Shown: in pieces, positions 32,340 to 40,703 of the stretch
Position numbering within the stretch: the first letter of the stretch is position 1
How the letters are laid out: every line of letters begins with the position of its first letter
Origin: Hanleya hanleyi
Lineage: Eukaryota; Mollusca; Polyplacophora; Lepidopleurida; Hanleyidae
Reading direction: 5' to 3'
DNA length: 64,000 bases
Assembly: GCA_036873755.1 (NCBI GenBank)
Contig: JAVTVY010019642.1
Span: 1-64,000 of the forward strand
Made by a program: the position numbers and the translations under genes
Notes under the pieces: generated by a model
What the model saw: only the letters and a program-made list of their open reading frames with translations
Database searches by the model: none
Told to the model about the DNA's origin: nothing

Positions 32340-33850
32340 GGTATTGCTGGGCAGGCCAGTTTACACAGCACAGATGTAGACCTATTTGTTCCAGTGATCA
32401 TGTATGAGATTGCCAGGACTGAGGAGTCCTACAGTTAGCCCTATGGGGGTTTCATCCCCTCAACAATCAGCGCTGTTTCCATAACGAAGCTGAGGTGGGT
32501 TAACGTTTATCAATGAAGAAAATCACCGATCAACCGCCATAGAATATAATGTGAAACAAGAAAACCGGAATAGTACATTCATCAGATTGCCGATGCCCAA
32601 AATGTGTCGTCTCATATATCTAGATAACAACGTGATGTAGAGACGCTATTTATTCGTCTTTGTACCGGTTATGCTCAGGAGAATGACATAGAATCATTAT
32701 TATCTTGTGCATAGAAGGTGTTGGTCTTGAGTTGAATTACCGTAAACTAAATAAATGCTACCTTTCTACTATAGTACTATATATAAAAATTTGTTGTATT
32801 GTTGGGAAAATAATGTGATTCAAAAAGTTGTTTTGATCCTGTACAAGGGCACTGAAAACCATTAAAGAGATGTAAATGTATTTTCACACGTAAAGCTTGA
32901 AATCTACTGAACCTATATTATTCAATCTGTTTCCTTTAATTAAAAAATTGTAAAATTAAATCGGCGATCGTTATTTATTTTGGAATGAAGGCGCATTAGG
33001 AGACTGTTACCAACAAGTTCTGAGCTGATCTACTTTTGATGAAAATTTCTGGTGATTTTTGATGAAAATCACTGGCGATTCTGACTTGGGACGTGCCCAT
33101 CTTAATATAGGCAGGATTTCAACTGGGGGTGGGGATTTCCAAGAGTTCAGTTCGCGTTCGAGTCCTAATGCCTACTGTACTTCGTAGGTCCTGTGACGTT
33201 AGTCACACTGCCATGTATGTTTTACTATAACAAAATATACATATTTAATTACACTATTTGTCACCTTATAAGTAACATAAAATTTCTCGGCTGGAGGGCT
33301 AAGCTGTTCTGGGTTATCGCCATGCACCCATTCACACCTCTATGAAGTCTGTGACATAATCATTCTGATAATGCAATCAACGACGATAATGCAATCCACT
33401 TATGACCTATACCCGGTATTTACAAAAACAAGATATTGCGACTATCATCCTGTATTGTTTATACCAAGTTGCATGAATATATGAGGAAATTATCGGACGT
33501 ATGAAGGGAATGACTGAACATTAACACATTGTCGGCTCACACGATTATTATATAAACATGTAATTTTGTCATTTACGCTTCGCCGGAATAAATCTGAGCG
33601 CGGACGTCACAGGAAGCATGGTACAGGTATGTGTATAGATATTTCCAGCATACGCCCTACTTCGGCTTGTAGGAGATTATAGATCGTGAATCATATATAT
33701 TATCCGGTTATCTTACGCATTTATACAGTATAGTATAGTAATATAGGTTTTCCATCGACAAATCCACAACCAACATTAATTGTAGTTCCCAGTTCGCGGG
33801 TAGAGCGGCGTACGACGGCAACACGGCCTATGTGTCAGATATCACTCCGC
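32340..33850. other. Interior of Harbinger-like element, no gene seen
   Basis: Unclassified AT-rich sequence without supported features. Confidence 0.5.
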
Positions 33851-34114
33851 CTCACGATTCTCTCGCACCTTGGAAAAAACCCCGATTCCCTCGCGATTGA
33901 AGATTCGCGATCAAGAACGGATCGCGCATGGGTAAACGATTCAAAAACGATATCGCGAGAGAATGGGTTTTTTTTTCAGAAAAGGTTCAATCGTTTTTTC
34001 TCATTTTTTTTCTCGATGTCCTCGCGACTGATTCGCGAATGATCGTTTTTCAATCGAGAAAATTGAAGAAAAATCGCGACTGAGGAAAAAAAGAATAATG
34101 GAAACGATCCCTTA

Positions 34115-34573
34115 GGTATCAGTTTGGAGCATTTGTGGGGAGCATCCGACAGAATGGATGGATAGTGGGAAAATCGTTCATCTGCGCATGCGCACTGCAA
34201 AAATGGCATTGAAATGGACGTTTTGAGATCGAGATGGACCAATACTGGCCTGCATGAGAGGAAGAAAGATCAACTCGTTCGCAGTTTTTCATATAGTTTA
34301 TTCTCCCCAATATTATAACATGCCCAAGCTGGGGAAGCCGCATTGGGCTAGTTTACAATTTAAATATGTTTCTGTTCAATCAGAAACCGTCATTCGGCGC
34401 TGCATCTGTAATATTCGTTCTTGCCCGTTAGATGTATTCTCGGCTGCTTTTGTCCAATCATAAGCCGTGTTGTCTCAACCTTCCGGTCTGATCCGTTTGT
34501 TCTAATCGTCGTCGCGCAAGCCAGGATACCGTAACTGCACCACGTCCTGGAACAGCTGTTTGATCGCATTTTA
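34115..34573 (+). repeat. Outer element left TIR, segment 2
   Basis: Aligns with the reverse complement of about 54960-55360 plus subterminal repeats. Landmarks are GAAAGATCAACTCGTTC, TTTCATATAGTTTATTCT, TTGTCCAATCA and TCTCGGCTGCTTTTGTCCAA. It ends at the copy B target duplication. Confidence 0.8.
34440..34573 (-). pseudogene. 3' part of TIR zinc-finger gene, left copy, fragment
   Basis: The minus-strand sequence resembles the C-terminal end (DWTKAAENK-like) of the protein encoded at 54524-55027, with stops. The reading continues across the copy B insertion to 47413-47640, so copy B inserted into this gene. The left copy has an extra ~150 bp internal segment relative to the right one. Confidence 0.55.
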
Positions 34574-34579
34574 CAGGGT
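34574..34579 (+). repeat. Target site duplication CAGGGT, left
   Basis: An exact match to 47407-47412 on the other side of copy B; 6 bp is the Polinton norm. Confidence 0.95.
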
Positions 34580-34853
34580 AGTAGTATATAAAACTGAAAT
34601 TCCTTATGATTGACCTACTTATTTGTTCCCCCGGGTAAAATGTAAGGGGTACTTGGTCACGTGACGTCATCGATGACGTCAAAGAGCTCTCGTCCAATCA
34701 ACAGCCGTCAAAGGTCATTTCCGGGTCAAAGGTCAAAAATAGTTCCTTTGTATTCCTCCGCGGTGATGCGGTCTGGTGGTGATGCGGTCTGCCTCCGCGG
34801 GCAGAAAGTAGTCCCACGGAATGTACACCCTGACTGGGGGGTTTCCCCCGGCC
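34580..34853 (+). repeat. Copy B terminal inverted repeat, left
   Basis: Pairs with 47128-47406. It contains the palindrome TGACGTCATCGATGACGTCA (34662-34681), two AGGTCA-type direct half-sites (34708-34737) and the CCTCCGCGGTGATGCGGTC module. The right TIR has six extra bases near the half-sites. Confidence 0.95.
34662..34681. promoter_or_regulatory. Palindromic double CRE-like site in TIR
   Basis: TGACGTCATCGATGACGTCA is a perfect 20-base palindrome made of two TGACGTCA CRE/ATF sites. It is present identically in the right TIR (47306-47325). It may be bound by bZIP proteins; that is inference. Confidence 0.5.
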
Positions 34854-34932
34854 CGCTGACCTGTTTGTTGTTGTTGCCTTGGACTAACCCATCAGAATAG
34901 TACTTATTACGCTGTAGAGCTACGTATAGGCG

Positions 34933-34939
34933 TATATAA
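34933..34939 (+). promoter_or_regulatory. TATA box, tail-anchored protein gene
   Basis: TATATAA 38 bases before the ATG at 34977; conserved in copy A. Confidence 0.6.
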
Positions 34940-34976
34940 CAGGTCGCTCTGCATCCTACACCTCCATTCCGGCGGA

Positions 34977-35297
34977 ATGACGGAGAACCATGCGTCTCGC
35001 ATTTTACAGCATGCGGCCCTGGTTAATTCATTCACGGGTTACCGAGCGGTGATTCGGTCCATGTTTGCAGATGGTGACGACAACGAGGGGCGACGCCAGA
35101 TCCTGAAAGTGTTCACAGAAGCAGTCCTCGACAGAGTGCATTCGATGGAGAGGTGTGCCATCACTCACCACTACTGGACTATGACAGCCATCCTTGATGC
35201 GCGGGCTATGGACCACGAGCGCTCACGCCGGAACCAGCGACGGCTGGTTGGCCTAGTCATGGTCTGTGCCCTATTGACCCTGGCGCTGCGGCATTGA
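34977..35297 (+). CDS. Polinton small tail-anchored protein, copy B
   Basis: 106 residues, intact, counterpart of 4633-4953. The N-terminal soluble helical part is followed by RRNQRR and a hydrophobic C-terminal helix (LVGLVMVCALLTLAL). It differs from copy A at only a few residues (for example ENHASR against ETHASR), and the frame is preserved in both, which supports a functional gene. It is the first gene after the left TIR. The family is not recognised; a membrane-associated role is inferred from the anchor. Confidence 0.7.
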   Translation: MTENHASRILQHAALVNSFTGYRAVIRSMFADGDDNEGRRQILKVFTEAVLDRVHSMERCAITHHYWTMTAILDARAMDHERSRRNQRRLVGLVMVCALLTLALRH

Positions 35298-35312
35298 CAG
35301 TGGGACCTCACC

Positions 35313-35319
35313 ATAAATA
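35313..35319 (+). promoter_or_regulatory. TATA-like box before PC4-like gene
   Basis: ATAAATA about 50 bases before the ATG at 35370. Confidence 0.45.
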
Positions 35320-35369
35320 CGAGAGACAGTCTGCGTGTGTGCCATTCATCCTTCGTCATTGGGTCAACC

Positions 35370-35867
35370 ATGTCACCAGTCCTACGAGCCATCCTGCCCC
35401 TTACACCCCAGGTGGGGTTACACGTCTATGAAGATAAAGTCACCCTCGTGGAAGATCGGGATGTCTGTGGGTGGGGTTCGGAGTACACATCCACTACGGT
35501 TACCCTACACCGTGATGGCTGGACCAAATTTAAACGGGTGTTGAGCGGTGAGCTCGACGGAAACCTCATCCACCTCGAGAACGCCAACTACGTACACCGT
35601 GGACCCTTCTTTGCCCGTGTGGGGCGTTACCACGATCCTACGCAAAGCTTCACCCTAGACCCTGACCTGTGGACAGCCTTGGAGAAAGTGGTGCCTATTG
35701 TGGACCAGCTGTTTACACCGGACGAGCGGTCATCAGACCAGTTGGGGTGGGCTCGTGCTACTGAGCACGCGCTGGCTGAACCCAATGAACAACTGTCTAG
35801 TCATGAACCAGACGACGAGGCTATAGACTATCCGGCTGAACTCAGTCAGCCAACACAACGGTGGTAG
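35370..35867 (+). CDS. Polinton conserved protein, possibly PC4-like, copy B
   Basis: 165 residues from MSPVLRAIL; the start is chosen because copy A has only this ATG in frame. It has two strand-helix repeats, TTVTLHRDGWTKFKRVL and QSFTLDPDLWTALEKVV, each a short beta segment ending in a Trp-starting helix, and an acidic tail. This resembles the C-terminal half of PC4-type ssDNA-binding folds. The match is by pattern only; other explanations are open. The gap to the integrase is 52 bases with a TATA box. Confidence 0.65.
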   Translation: MSPVLRAILPLTPQVGLHVYEDKVTLVEDRDVCGWGSEYTSTTVTLHRDGWTKFKRVLSGELDGNLIHLENANYVHRGPFFARVGRYHDPTQSFTLDPDLWTALEKVVPIVDQLFTPDERSSDQLGWARATEHALAEPNEQLSSHEPDDEAIDYPAELSQPTQRW

Positions 35868-35874
35868 AAACTTG

Positions 35875-35884
35875 TTATAAATAA
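35875..35884 (+). promoter_or_regulatory. TATA box, integrase gene
   Basis: TTATAAATAA 36 bases before the integrase ATG at 35920; also present in copy A. Confidence 0.6.
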
Positions 35885-35919
35885 ACCATACTCTCCGGGT
35901 CCATCATCATTTTGTCACC

Positions 35920-36993
35920 ATGAAGCGCTGGGAGAAGGTGTTGGATAACTTATACTACAGTCCCGACAGTCCGGCTGCGTATAGTGCATTGTCGGCTCTC
36001 TATCGAGCGGCCAAACCCCAGGGGATACAACGTGCCCAAGTCCGAGATTGGTTAAGAAAACAAGACACCTATACCTTACATCGAGCTGTCCGTCGCCATT
36101 TTCTACGGAACCGGGTCATCGTGGGAGGAATAGATGCCCAGTGGCAAGCGGATTTGGTCGATATGAGCGCCTTTGCCAAACACAACGATGGGAATCGGTA
36201 TATCTTGACGTGCATCGACATCCTATCGAAGGATGCGTGGGTGGTACCCATCCGGACGAAAACGGGTGCGAATTTCATAGCGGCGTTCAAAGACATCTTC
36301 AACACCGGGCGCAAACCTTTGTATTTGCAAACCGACGAAGGCACGGAATTCCTCAACAGACCGTTCCAAGCCTTTCTCAAGAAACAAAAGGTCTTCTTCT
36401 TCCATACGTACAACGAGATCAAGGCTTCCGTGGTGGAAAGGTTCAACAGGACATTCAAAGGCCGTATGTATAAATATTTCACCTATAAGAATACAAGGCG
36501 GTACATCGATGTTCTCCCGAAACTTGTGAGGGGTTACAATCGAGCCTATCATCGAAGTATAGAGAGAGCCCCCATTACCGTGACCCAACGCAATGAAGCC
36601 CAAGTCCGGCGTGTCTTGTACCCCATACAATCGCAACGAGCACCGAAGGAGATGTTCAAGGTCGGGGACCCTGTACGGATCAGTAAAGTCAAGGGCAAGT
36701 TCGAGAAAAGTTACTTGCCCAACTGGAGCGATGAGCACTTCCTGATTAAACGGCGCCTACCCCGACAGCGGCGAGTCTATGAACTGGAAGATCTTCAAGG
36801 GGAACCGTTGCTAGGCACGTTTTACGAGATGGAATTACAGCCTGTCGTAAAAACACAGCAAGACTACTACACGGTGGAGCAGATTTTGAAAACGAAACGT
36901 CGACGTGGCAAACTGTTTCATTTCGTGAAATGGCAAGGCTGGCCCAGTTCCTTCAATTCCTGGGTCCCAGCCAACCAGGTGAAACGACTATAA
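35920..36993 (+). CDS. Polinton integrase with chromodomain, intact
   Basis: 357 residues. The N-terminal region (to about residue 90) is Arg/Ala-rich and helical. The rve core follows with catalytic Asp in ADLVDM (about residue 98), Asp in TDEGTEF (about 159) and Glu in VVERFNRT (about 192). A linker with KVGDPVRIS (SH3-like) follows, then a C-terminal chromodomain (YYTVEQILKTKRRRGKLFHF, VKWQGWP, FNSWVPANQ). It cuts the 3' ends of the element and joins them to the target with a 6-base stagger, matching the CAGGGT duplication. The chromodomain probably guides target choice through histone marks. Its TAA stop is part of the next gene's CTATAAAG box. Confidence 0.95.
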   Translation: MKRWEKVLDNLYYSPDSPAAYSALSALYRAAKPQGIQRAQVRDWLRKQDTYTLHRAVRRHFLRNRVIVGGIDAQWQADLVDMSAFAKHNDGNRYILTCIDILSKDAWVVPIRTKTGANFIAAFKDIFNTGRKPLYLQTDEGTEFLNRPFQAFLKKQKVFFFHTYNEIKASVVERFNRTFKGRMYKYFTYKNTRRYIDVLPKLVRGYNRAYHRSIERAPITVTQRNEAQVRRVLYPIQSQRAPKEMFKVGDPVRISKVKGKFEKSYLPNWSDEHFLIKRRLPRQRRVYELEDLQGEPLLGTFYEMELQPVVKTQQDYYTVEQILKTKRRRGKLFHFVKWQGWPSSFNSWVPANQVKRL

Positions 36994-36995
36994 AG
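36988..36995 (+). promoter_or_regulatory. TATA box overlapping integrase stop codon
   Basis: CTATAAAG; its TAA (36991-36993) is the integrase stop. It lies about 45 bases before the membrane-protein ATG and is identical in copy A. Confidence 0.55.
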
Positions 36996-37035
36996 CCAGA
37001 CACCACTACCGTCATCCTTCATTCCACGTTCGACC

Positions 37036-37527
37036 ATGAACACGGTGCAACCGTCTCTGAACACAGCGTCTCCCAAAACGCGCAAAGCGCAAGTAGGCTT
37101 TGTGGTGATATTGCTAACCCTGCTGAGTGTGTTGTACGGAGGTGTATTTTACGACGTAGCCTATGTCAGCACGTTACTTAACCAACTGAGAACACCAGCC
37201 ATCAGTGAAACCGGTCTACAGAGAGCACCAGTCAACCCCGTATCGAGCTCAGTCATCACCACACCCCGTGTACAAGCCACAACGAGATCCACACCAAGTA
37301 TAGAGTGAACACCTACACCAAGTACACCTACCACGTCTGAAAATCCACCGGATTTCATCCCTCACAGTGAACAGACAACGACGACCAACGTTGTACCCAC
37401 CACCATCATCATCATCCCTGACAGTGAACAGACAACGACGACCGACGTTGTACCCACCATTCCAGTTCACTCGTACCAAATTTACAAGAGCGGGTTACCA
37501 CGACAGCGGATACACCTCCAACCATGA
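37036..37527 (+). pseudogene. Polinton membrane protein with Thr-rich tail, premature stop
   Basis: The frame codes for 163 residues, ending in a TGA (37525-37527) that overlaps the ATPase ATG as ATGA. A TGA at 37306-37308, where copy A has TCA, stops it after 90 residues. The N-terminal part has one transmembrane helix (VGFVVILLTLLSVLYGG) and the downstream part is Thr/Pro-rich with two SEQTTTT..VVPT repeats. The stop leaves the anchor and a short stalk. Role unknown. Confidence 0.75.
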
Positions 37528-38132
37528 ACCCCCGTTGGCAGCATCCCTTCACTTGCGTCATCGCAGGACCGACGGGCTCCGGCAAAACGCACTTCGTCAG
37601 GAAGCTCCTCGAACACGCCGACAGCATGATCACCCCACCCATTGCCCGAGTCGTATGGTGTTACGGAGAATGGCAGGCAGCGTATGCAGCAATGCCCCAC
37701 ATCACGTTCGTGGAAGGCCTACCAAACCTGGCCGATTTGGAACCCGACACCTTGGTGGTTCTGGATGATCTGATGGCGGAGACGGACAGTCGGGTCACCC
37801 AACTCTTTACCAAAGGCAGCCATCATCGATGGCTCAGCATCATCTACATTGTGCAGAATCTGTTCAGTAAAAACAAAGAACATCGGAACATCAGCTTAAA
37901 TGCCCACTATATGGTGGTCTTCAAAAACCCGAGAGATACCACTCAACTGCTGCACCTGGCGAGACAGATGTACCCTGGACGCACTGCGTTTGCGTTGGAA
38001 GCCTTTAAAGATGCGACAACCCCTCAGCACGGGTATATGCTCTTCGACCTGAAGCAAGCCACTCCCGATCACCTTCGACTACGCACCGGCATCTTTCCCG
38101 GAGAGACTCACCACGTGTACACGCAAAAATAA
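37524..38132 (+). CDS. Polinton FtsK/HerA-type DNA-packaging ATPase
   Basis: 202 residues, intact. Walker A GPTGSGKT lies at about residues 15-22 and Walker B TLVVLDDLM around 75-83, followed by a sensor-type polar residue in IIYIVQNLF (Q/N) and KNPRD near the end. It belongs to the A32-like packaging ATPases found in Polintons, virophages and other double-jelly-roll viruses, where it pumps DNA into preformed capsids. Copy A's version is deleted in Walker A. A polyadenylation signal AATAAA follows at 38192. Confidence 0.95.
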   Translation: MNPRWQHPFTCVIAGPTGSGKTHFVRKLLEHADSMITPPIARVVWCYGEWQAAYAAMPHITFVEGLPNLADLEPDTLVVLDDLMAETDSRVTQLFTKGSHHRWLSIIYIVQNLFSKNKEHRNISLNAHYMVVFKNPRDTTQLLHLARQMYPGRTAFALEAFKDATTPQHGYMLFDLKQATPDHLRLRTGIFPGETHHVYTQK

Positions 38133-38191
38133 TGTAAACACACCCACAGTGGCTCCCCCAGCTGGGATGTGTGTGTTTTGATGATGGGGAT

Positions 38192-38197
38192 AATAAA
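38192..38197 (+). terminator. Polyadenylation signal AATAAA after ATPase gene
   Basis: AATAAA 60 bases past the ATPase stop, just before the next TATA-like box. Confidence 0.5.
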
Positions 38198-38247
38198 AAG
38201 AATGAATACCACATCATGGTTGATGTTTGTCTCTGTTCTCTGAGATA

Positions 38248-38256
38248 GATAAAAAG
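38248..38256 (+). promoter_or_regulatory. TATA-like box, core-protein gene
   Basis: GATAAAAAG 41 bases before the ATG at 38289; conserved in copy A. Confidence 0.45.
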
Positions 38257-38288
38257 GGTAGGGTTGTGAGTTCTGGCATTAGTTGTAC

Positions 38289-38714
38289 ATGATGTCTGCG
38301 AGAGTACGGAAGCACGCCCCGACGCTCCGTGTATTGAAGACGGCCCCACCCGAGTTGGTTCGAACCATTGTACGCGGTGCGGACCCTGACCTTGTACGCT
38401 GTCTGTGCGAGATCGGGTACAACCTGTTAAAAGGCAACGTACCACTGACTCCGGCTCAGAAGACCAAGTTGACCAAGCATAAGACAGGTCTCCGAACCCT
38501 AGTCCAGAAGCGAGTCTCTCAAACACAAAAGAAAAAGGTGTTACAGAAAGGCGGCTTTCTCGGGGCCATCTTAGCACCGTTGGCCGCTTCCGTGTTGGGT
38601 CCAGTATTGGGTGGACTCTTCGGCCGACAACGAACCACACGAAAAAAATGGTCCTCGTCGAACCACGATTCCTTAAAAACCTCCAATCGCCCTACCCTGT
38701 CCCACCTACGGTGA
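38289..38714 (+). CDS. Polinton small basic core-like protein, stop codon lost
   Basis: The start is ATG at 38289 (MMSARVRKHAP). The first 114 residues match copy A, including LTPAQKTKLTKHK and the C-terminal hydrophobic GGFLGAILAPLAASVLGPVLGGLFGRQ region. The TGA present in copy A (CAATGA) is CAACGA here, so the frame reads 27 further residues into the next gene. The same base change destroys the next gene's upstream ATG. Likely an internal virion protein. Confidence 0.72.
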   Translation: MMSARVRKHAPTLRVLKTAPPELVRTIVRGADPDLVRCLCEIGYNLLKGNVPLTPAQKTKLTKHKTGLRTLVQKRVSQTQKKKVLQKGGFLGAILAPLAASVLGPVLGGLFGRQRTTRKKWSSSNHDSLKTSNRPTLSHLR

Positions 38715-39475
38715 AGACCATAAACACCCTTGATGGAGAGATGCAACAGATCTTACACAGACCGGGGTTAAGCGACAGTGACAAAGTACAACGGTACAAT
38801 GAGACGCTTCAACGGTACATGACGTTCATGGACCAATACAAAACCCTCTCTACCCCACCACCACCACCACCACCACCACGTGACACACCGCCGACCTCAG
38901 CACCGCTCCAACAGCCGCCATTACCAGGGGTAGCACCCACAGCCCCACAGTGGGTGGAAGACGAAGTGCTGAAGAGTGTACCTGCATCGTTCAAGAAACA
39001 AGCTGGCCTGGTATTACAACGGATGAAACAGAATCCTAACATGACTTGGAATGATAAAGGCGAACTCCTGGTACAGAATCAGGTGGTCCCCGGGACCCAC
39101 ATGACGGATTTAGTGAATGAACTGATGCGTAAACGCAGGTCGCACACGGATCCTCGAGGATGGGAGGTCTTTGCTCAAGGCTTGGAAGACATGCATGTAC
39201 CACATGAATTGGTGGGGAACCCCCACCGCTAGGCCTTTATGCAGCGTGACTCACCGACTCGTGCACCACGACAGACTCCACAACCTTGGGAATCCGAATG
39301 GGAACCGGAGTCACCCCCCAAAACTCCACCACCACAACGGGCACCTTCTTTTCAGACTTTTAAAAAACCACCCTCGATCAGGACACCCCACATCTCCAGA
39401 GCCGTGACACGTAGCAAGTCAACGCGACGAACACGACGCCGGACACAACCGCCCAAGGCCTGGAACACCTATTAA
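38648..39475 (+). pseudogene. Polinton proline-rich virion-associated protein, one nonsense codon
   Basis: The copy A start (MNHTKK) is lost to an ATG-to-ACG change; the first remaining ATG is at 38648. The frame has a polyproline tract (residues ~75-82) and the MTWNDKGELLVQNQ block, then a TAG at 39230-39232 where copy A has TGG. Beyond it the same frame stays open to TAA at 39473-39475 with a basic Pro/Ser/Arg-rich tail that has diverged from copy A and contains indels. Confidence 0.78.
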
Positions 39476-39508
39476 AACCAACAGCAGCAGCAGGACAGCT
39501 CAGTCGCC

Positions 39509-40297
39509 ATGTTTTACCTCACCCTACCCAGTAACAGTTCGCTGGATGTGTTTCCTGACAACACCGTGGCCAAGTACGTGACCCAGTTACCGCAACCGTT
39601 GCATTTACCTGGACGATGGGAATGTGGCCTCGTGGATATCCAATACCCTTACTCGTGGTACAACGTGCGAGCCAATGAAGTGTGGTACGACGTGACCTAC
39701 GAAGGCAAAAACACCCGACTCACCCTCCCCGAAGGCCAATACGATACCCCCAAGGAGTTCATGGGTGGGCTGTCAAGACTGTTGCATTATAAGGCTCTAC
39801 GGGAGGTCACGAATACTTCAAAACCCATCAAATCCTTTCCCTTCAAGAATCACGTGGACTTCTATTACAACGTACACAACGACAAGGCACAGCTTATCGT
39901 CACCGCCAACGCGAGTGTCGTACTGAGTCCTATCCTACAGCAAATACTGGGTTTCGATCTACAGACGTTCGCTGGTCCCACCGCCCACCATGGCGATATC
40001 CCGATGGATATGAAGTCGGGTATGTACGGACTCTACGTCTACTCGGACGTAGTCGACAACCACATCGTGGGCGATATCAACACACCTCTGTTACGGGTGG
40101 TCCCCATTAAAAAGAGGTATGGAGATCAAGTCACCCACAGTTTCACCCATATGCTCTACCTGCCCGTACGACAAACCGACATCAACACGATCACGGTGGA
40201 TATAAGAGATGACACGGGACGACCGGTGGCATTCGAACGCGGGAAAGTGGTGCTGACACTTCATTTTCGACAAGCACGTGCTCCCCACTTTGTATAA
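39509..40297 (+). CDS. Polinton minor capsid protein (penton, single jelly roll)
   Basis: 262 residues, intact. It opens FYLTLPSNSSLDVFPDNTV and has the typical W-E-C-G-LVDIQYP region, a YDTPKEFMGGLSRLL segment, a central DFYYNVHNDKAQLIV and C-terminal strands (RQTDINTITVDIRDDTGRPV). It would fold as a single jelly roll and occupy the five-fold vertices. Its TAA stop shares its last base with the following gene's ATG (TAATG), implying tight coupling. Copy A's version is at 1-444. Confidence 0.92.
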   Translation: MFYLTLPSNSSLDVFPDNTVAKYVTQLPQPLHLPGRWECGLVDIQYPYSWYNVRANEVWYDVTYEGKNTRLTLPEGQYDTPKEFMGGLSRLLHYKALREVTNTSKPIKSFPFKNHVDFYYNVHNDKAQLIVTANASVVLSPILQQILGFDLQTFAGPTAHHGDIPMDMKSGMYGLYVYSDVVDNHIVGDINTPLLRVVPIKKRYGDQVTHSFTHMLYLPVRQTDINTITVDIRDDTGRPVAFERGKVVLTLHFRQARAPHFV

Positions 40298-40701
40298 TGA
40301 AAGTACCTTACGAGTGCGATGCACGCAGCTATATGAACTATTATGCCCAACAGGCTGGGGGTGGCTTTCCGGTCTTTAGCGGTGCACGCATGCAACGAGG
40401 ACATGGACTGGGGAACATACTCGGCAGCATCGTCAAAACGTTCCTGCCCTTGGTGACGCGTGGAGCGAAAGCAATCGGCAAACAAGCGGTACGCAGTGGA
40501 CTGCAAGTGGCCGGTGATGTCTTGGGGGGTACGGCACCCAAAGAATCCTTGAAACGGCGGGCTAAAGAAGCGGGAGGCGTCTTGGTGGCCAAAGCACAAC
40601 GCACCGTAGGGAATAAAAGAGCTGCCCCACCGAGACCACGCACCAGTCGACGACCGACCCAGCGACGACGCACATCGAAGACCCAGGATATCTTTTCTTA
40701 A
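40297..40701 (+). CDS. Polinton conserved virion protein (GHGLGN-type)
   Basis: 134 residues, intact. An N-terminal YMNYYAQQAGGG precedes a GGFPVFSGARMQRGHGLGNI motif, then an amphipathic segment (FLPLVTRGAKAIGKQAVRSGLQV) and an Arg/Lys/Pro-rich tail (PPRPRTSRRPTQRRR). The motif is widespread in Polinton/adintovirus elements next to the capsid genes, and the body resembles adenovirus-type internal proteins that bind DNA or disrupt membranes; the role is inferred. The ATG overlaps the penton stop. Confidence 0.85.
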   Translation: MKVPYECDARSYMNYYAQQAGGGFPVFSGARMQRGHGLGNILGSIVKTFLPLVTRGAKAIGKQAVRSGLQVAGDVLGGTAPKESLKRRAKEAGGVLVAKAQRTVGNKRAAPPRPRTSRRPTQRRRTSKTQDIFS

Positions 40702-40703
40702 AC

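Larger units (their letters stand above)
29916..34111. mobile_element. PIF/Harbinger-like non-autonomous element, 4.2 kb
   Basis: It is flanked by TTA on both sides (29913-29915, 34112-34114). Ends read GGCACCGTTTCCA on the left and, in reverse complement, GGGATCGTTTCCA on the right. Imperfect TIRs of roughly 250 bp, rich in TCGCGA and poly-A/T, extend inward (29916-30190; 33850-34111). The uninterrupted target is visible in the opposite TIR as GTGTGATGTATCAG, consistent with insertion at GTG-TTA-GGTATCAG. A 3 bp TTA duplication and GG-starting TIRs are the PIF/Harbinger pattern. No transposase frame is seen. Confidence 0.7.

Noticed and set aside
33136..33160. tRNA or SINE B box (GTTCGAGTCCT)
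   Set aside because: No matching A box or cloverleaf could be found at suitable spacing.
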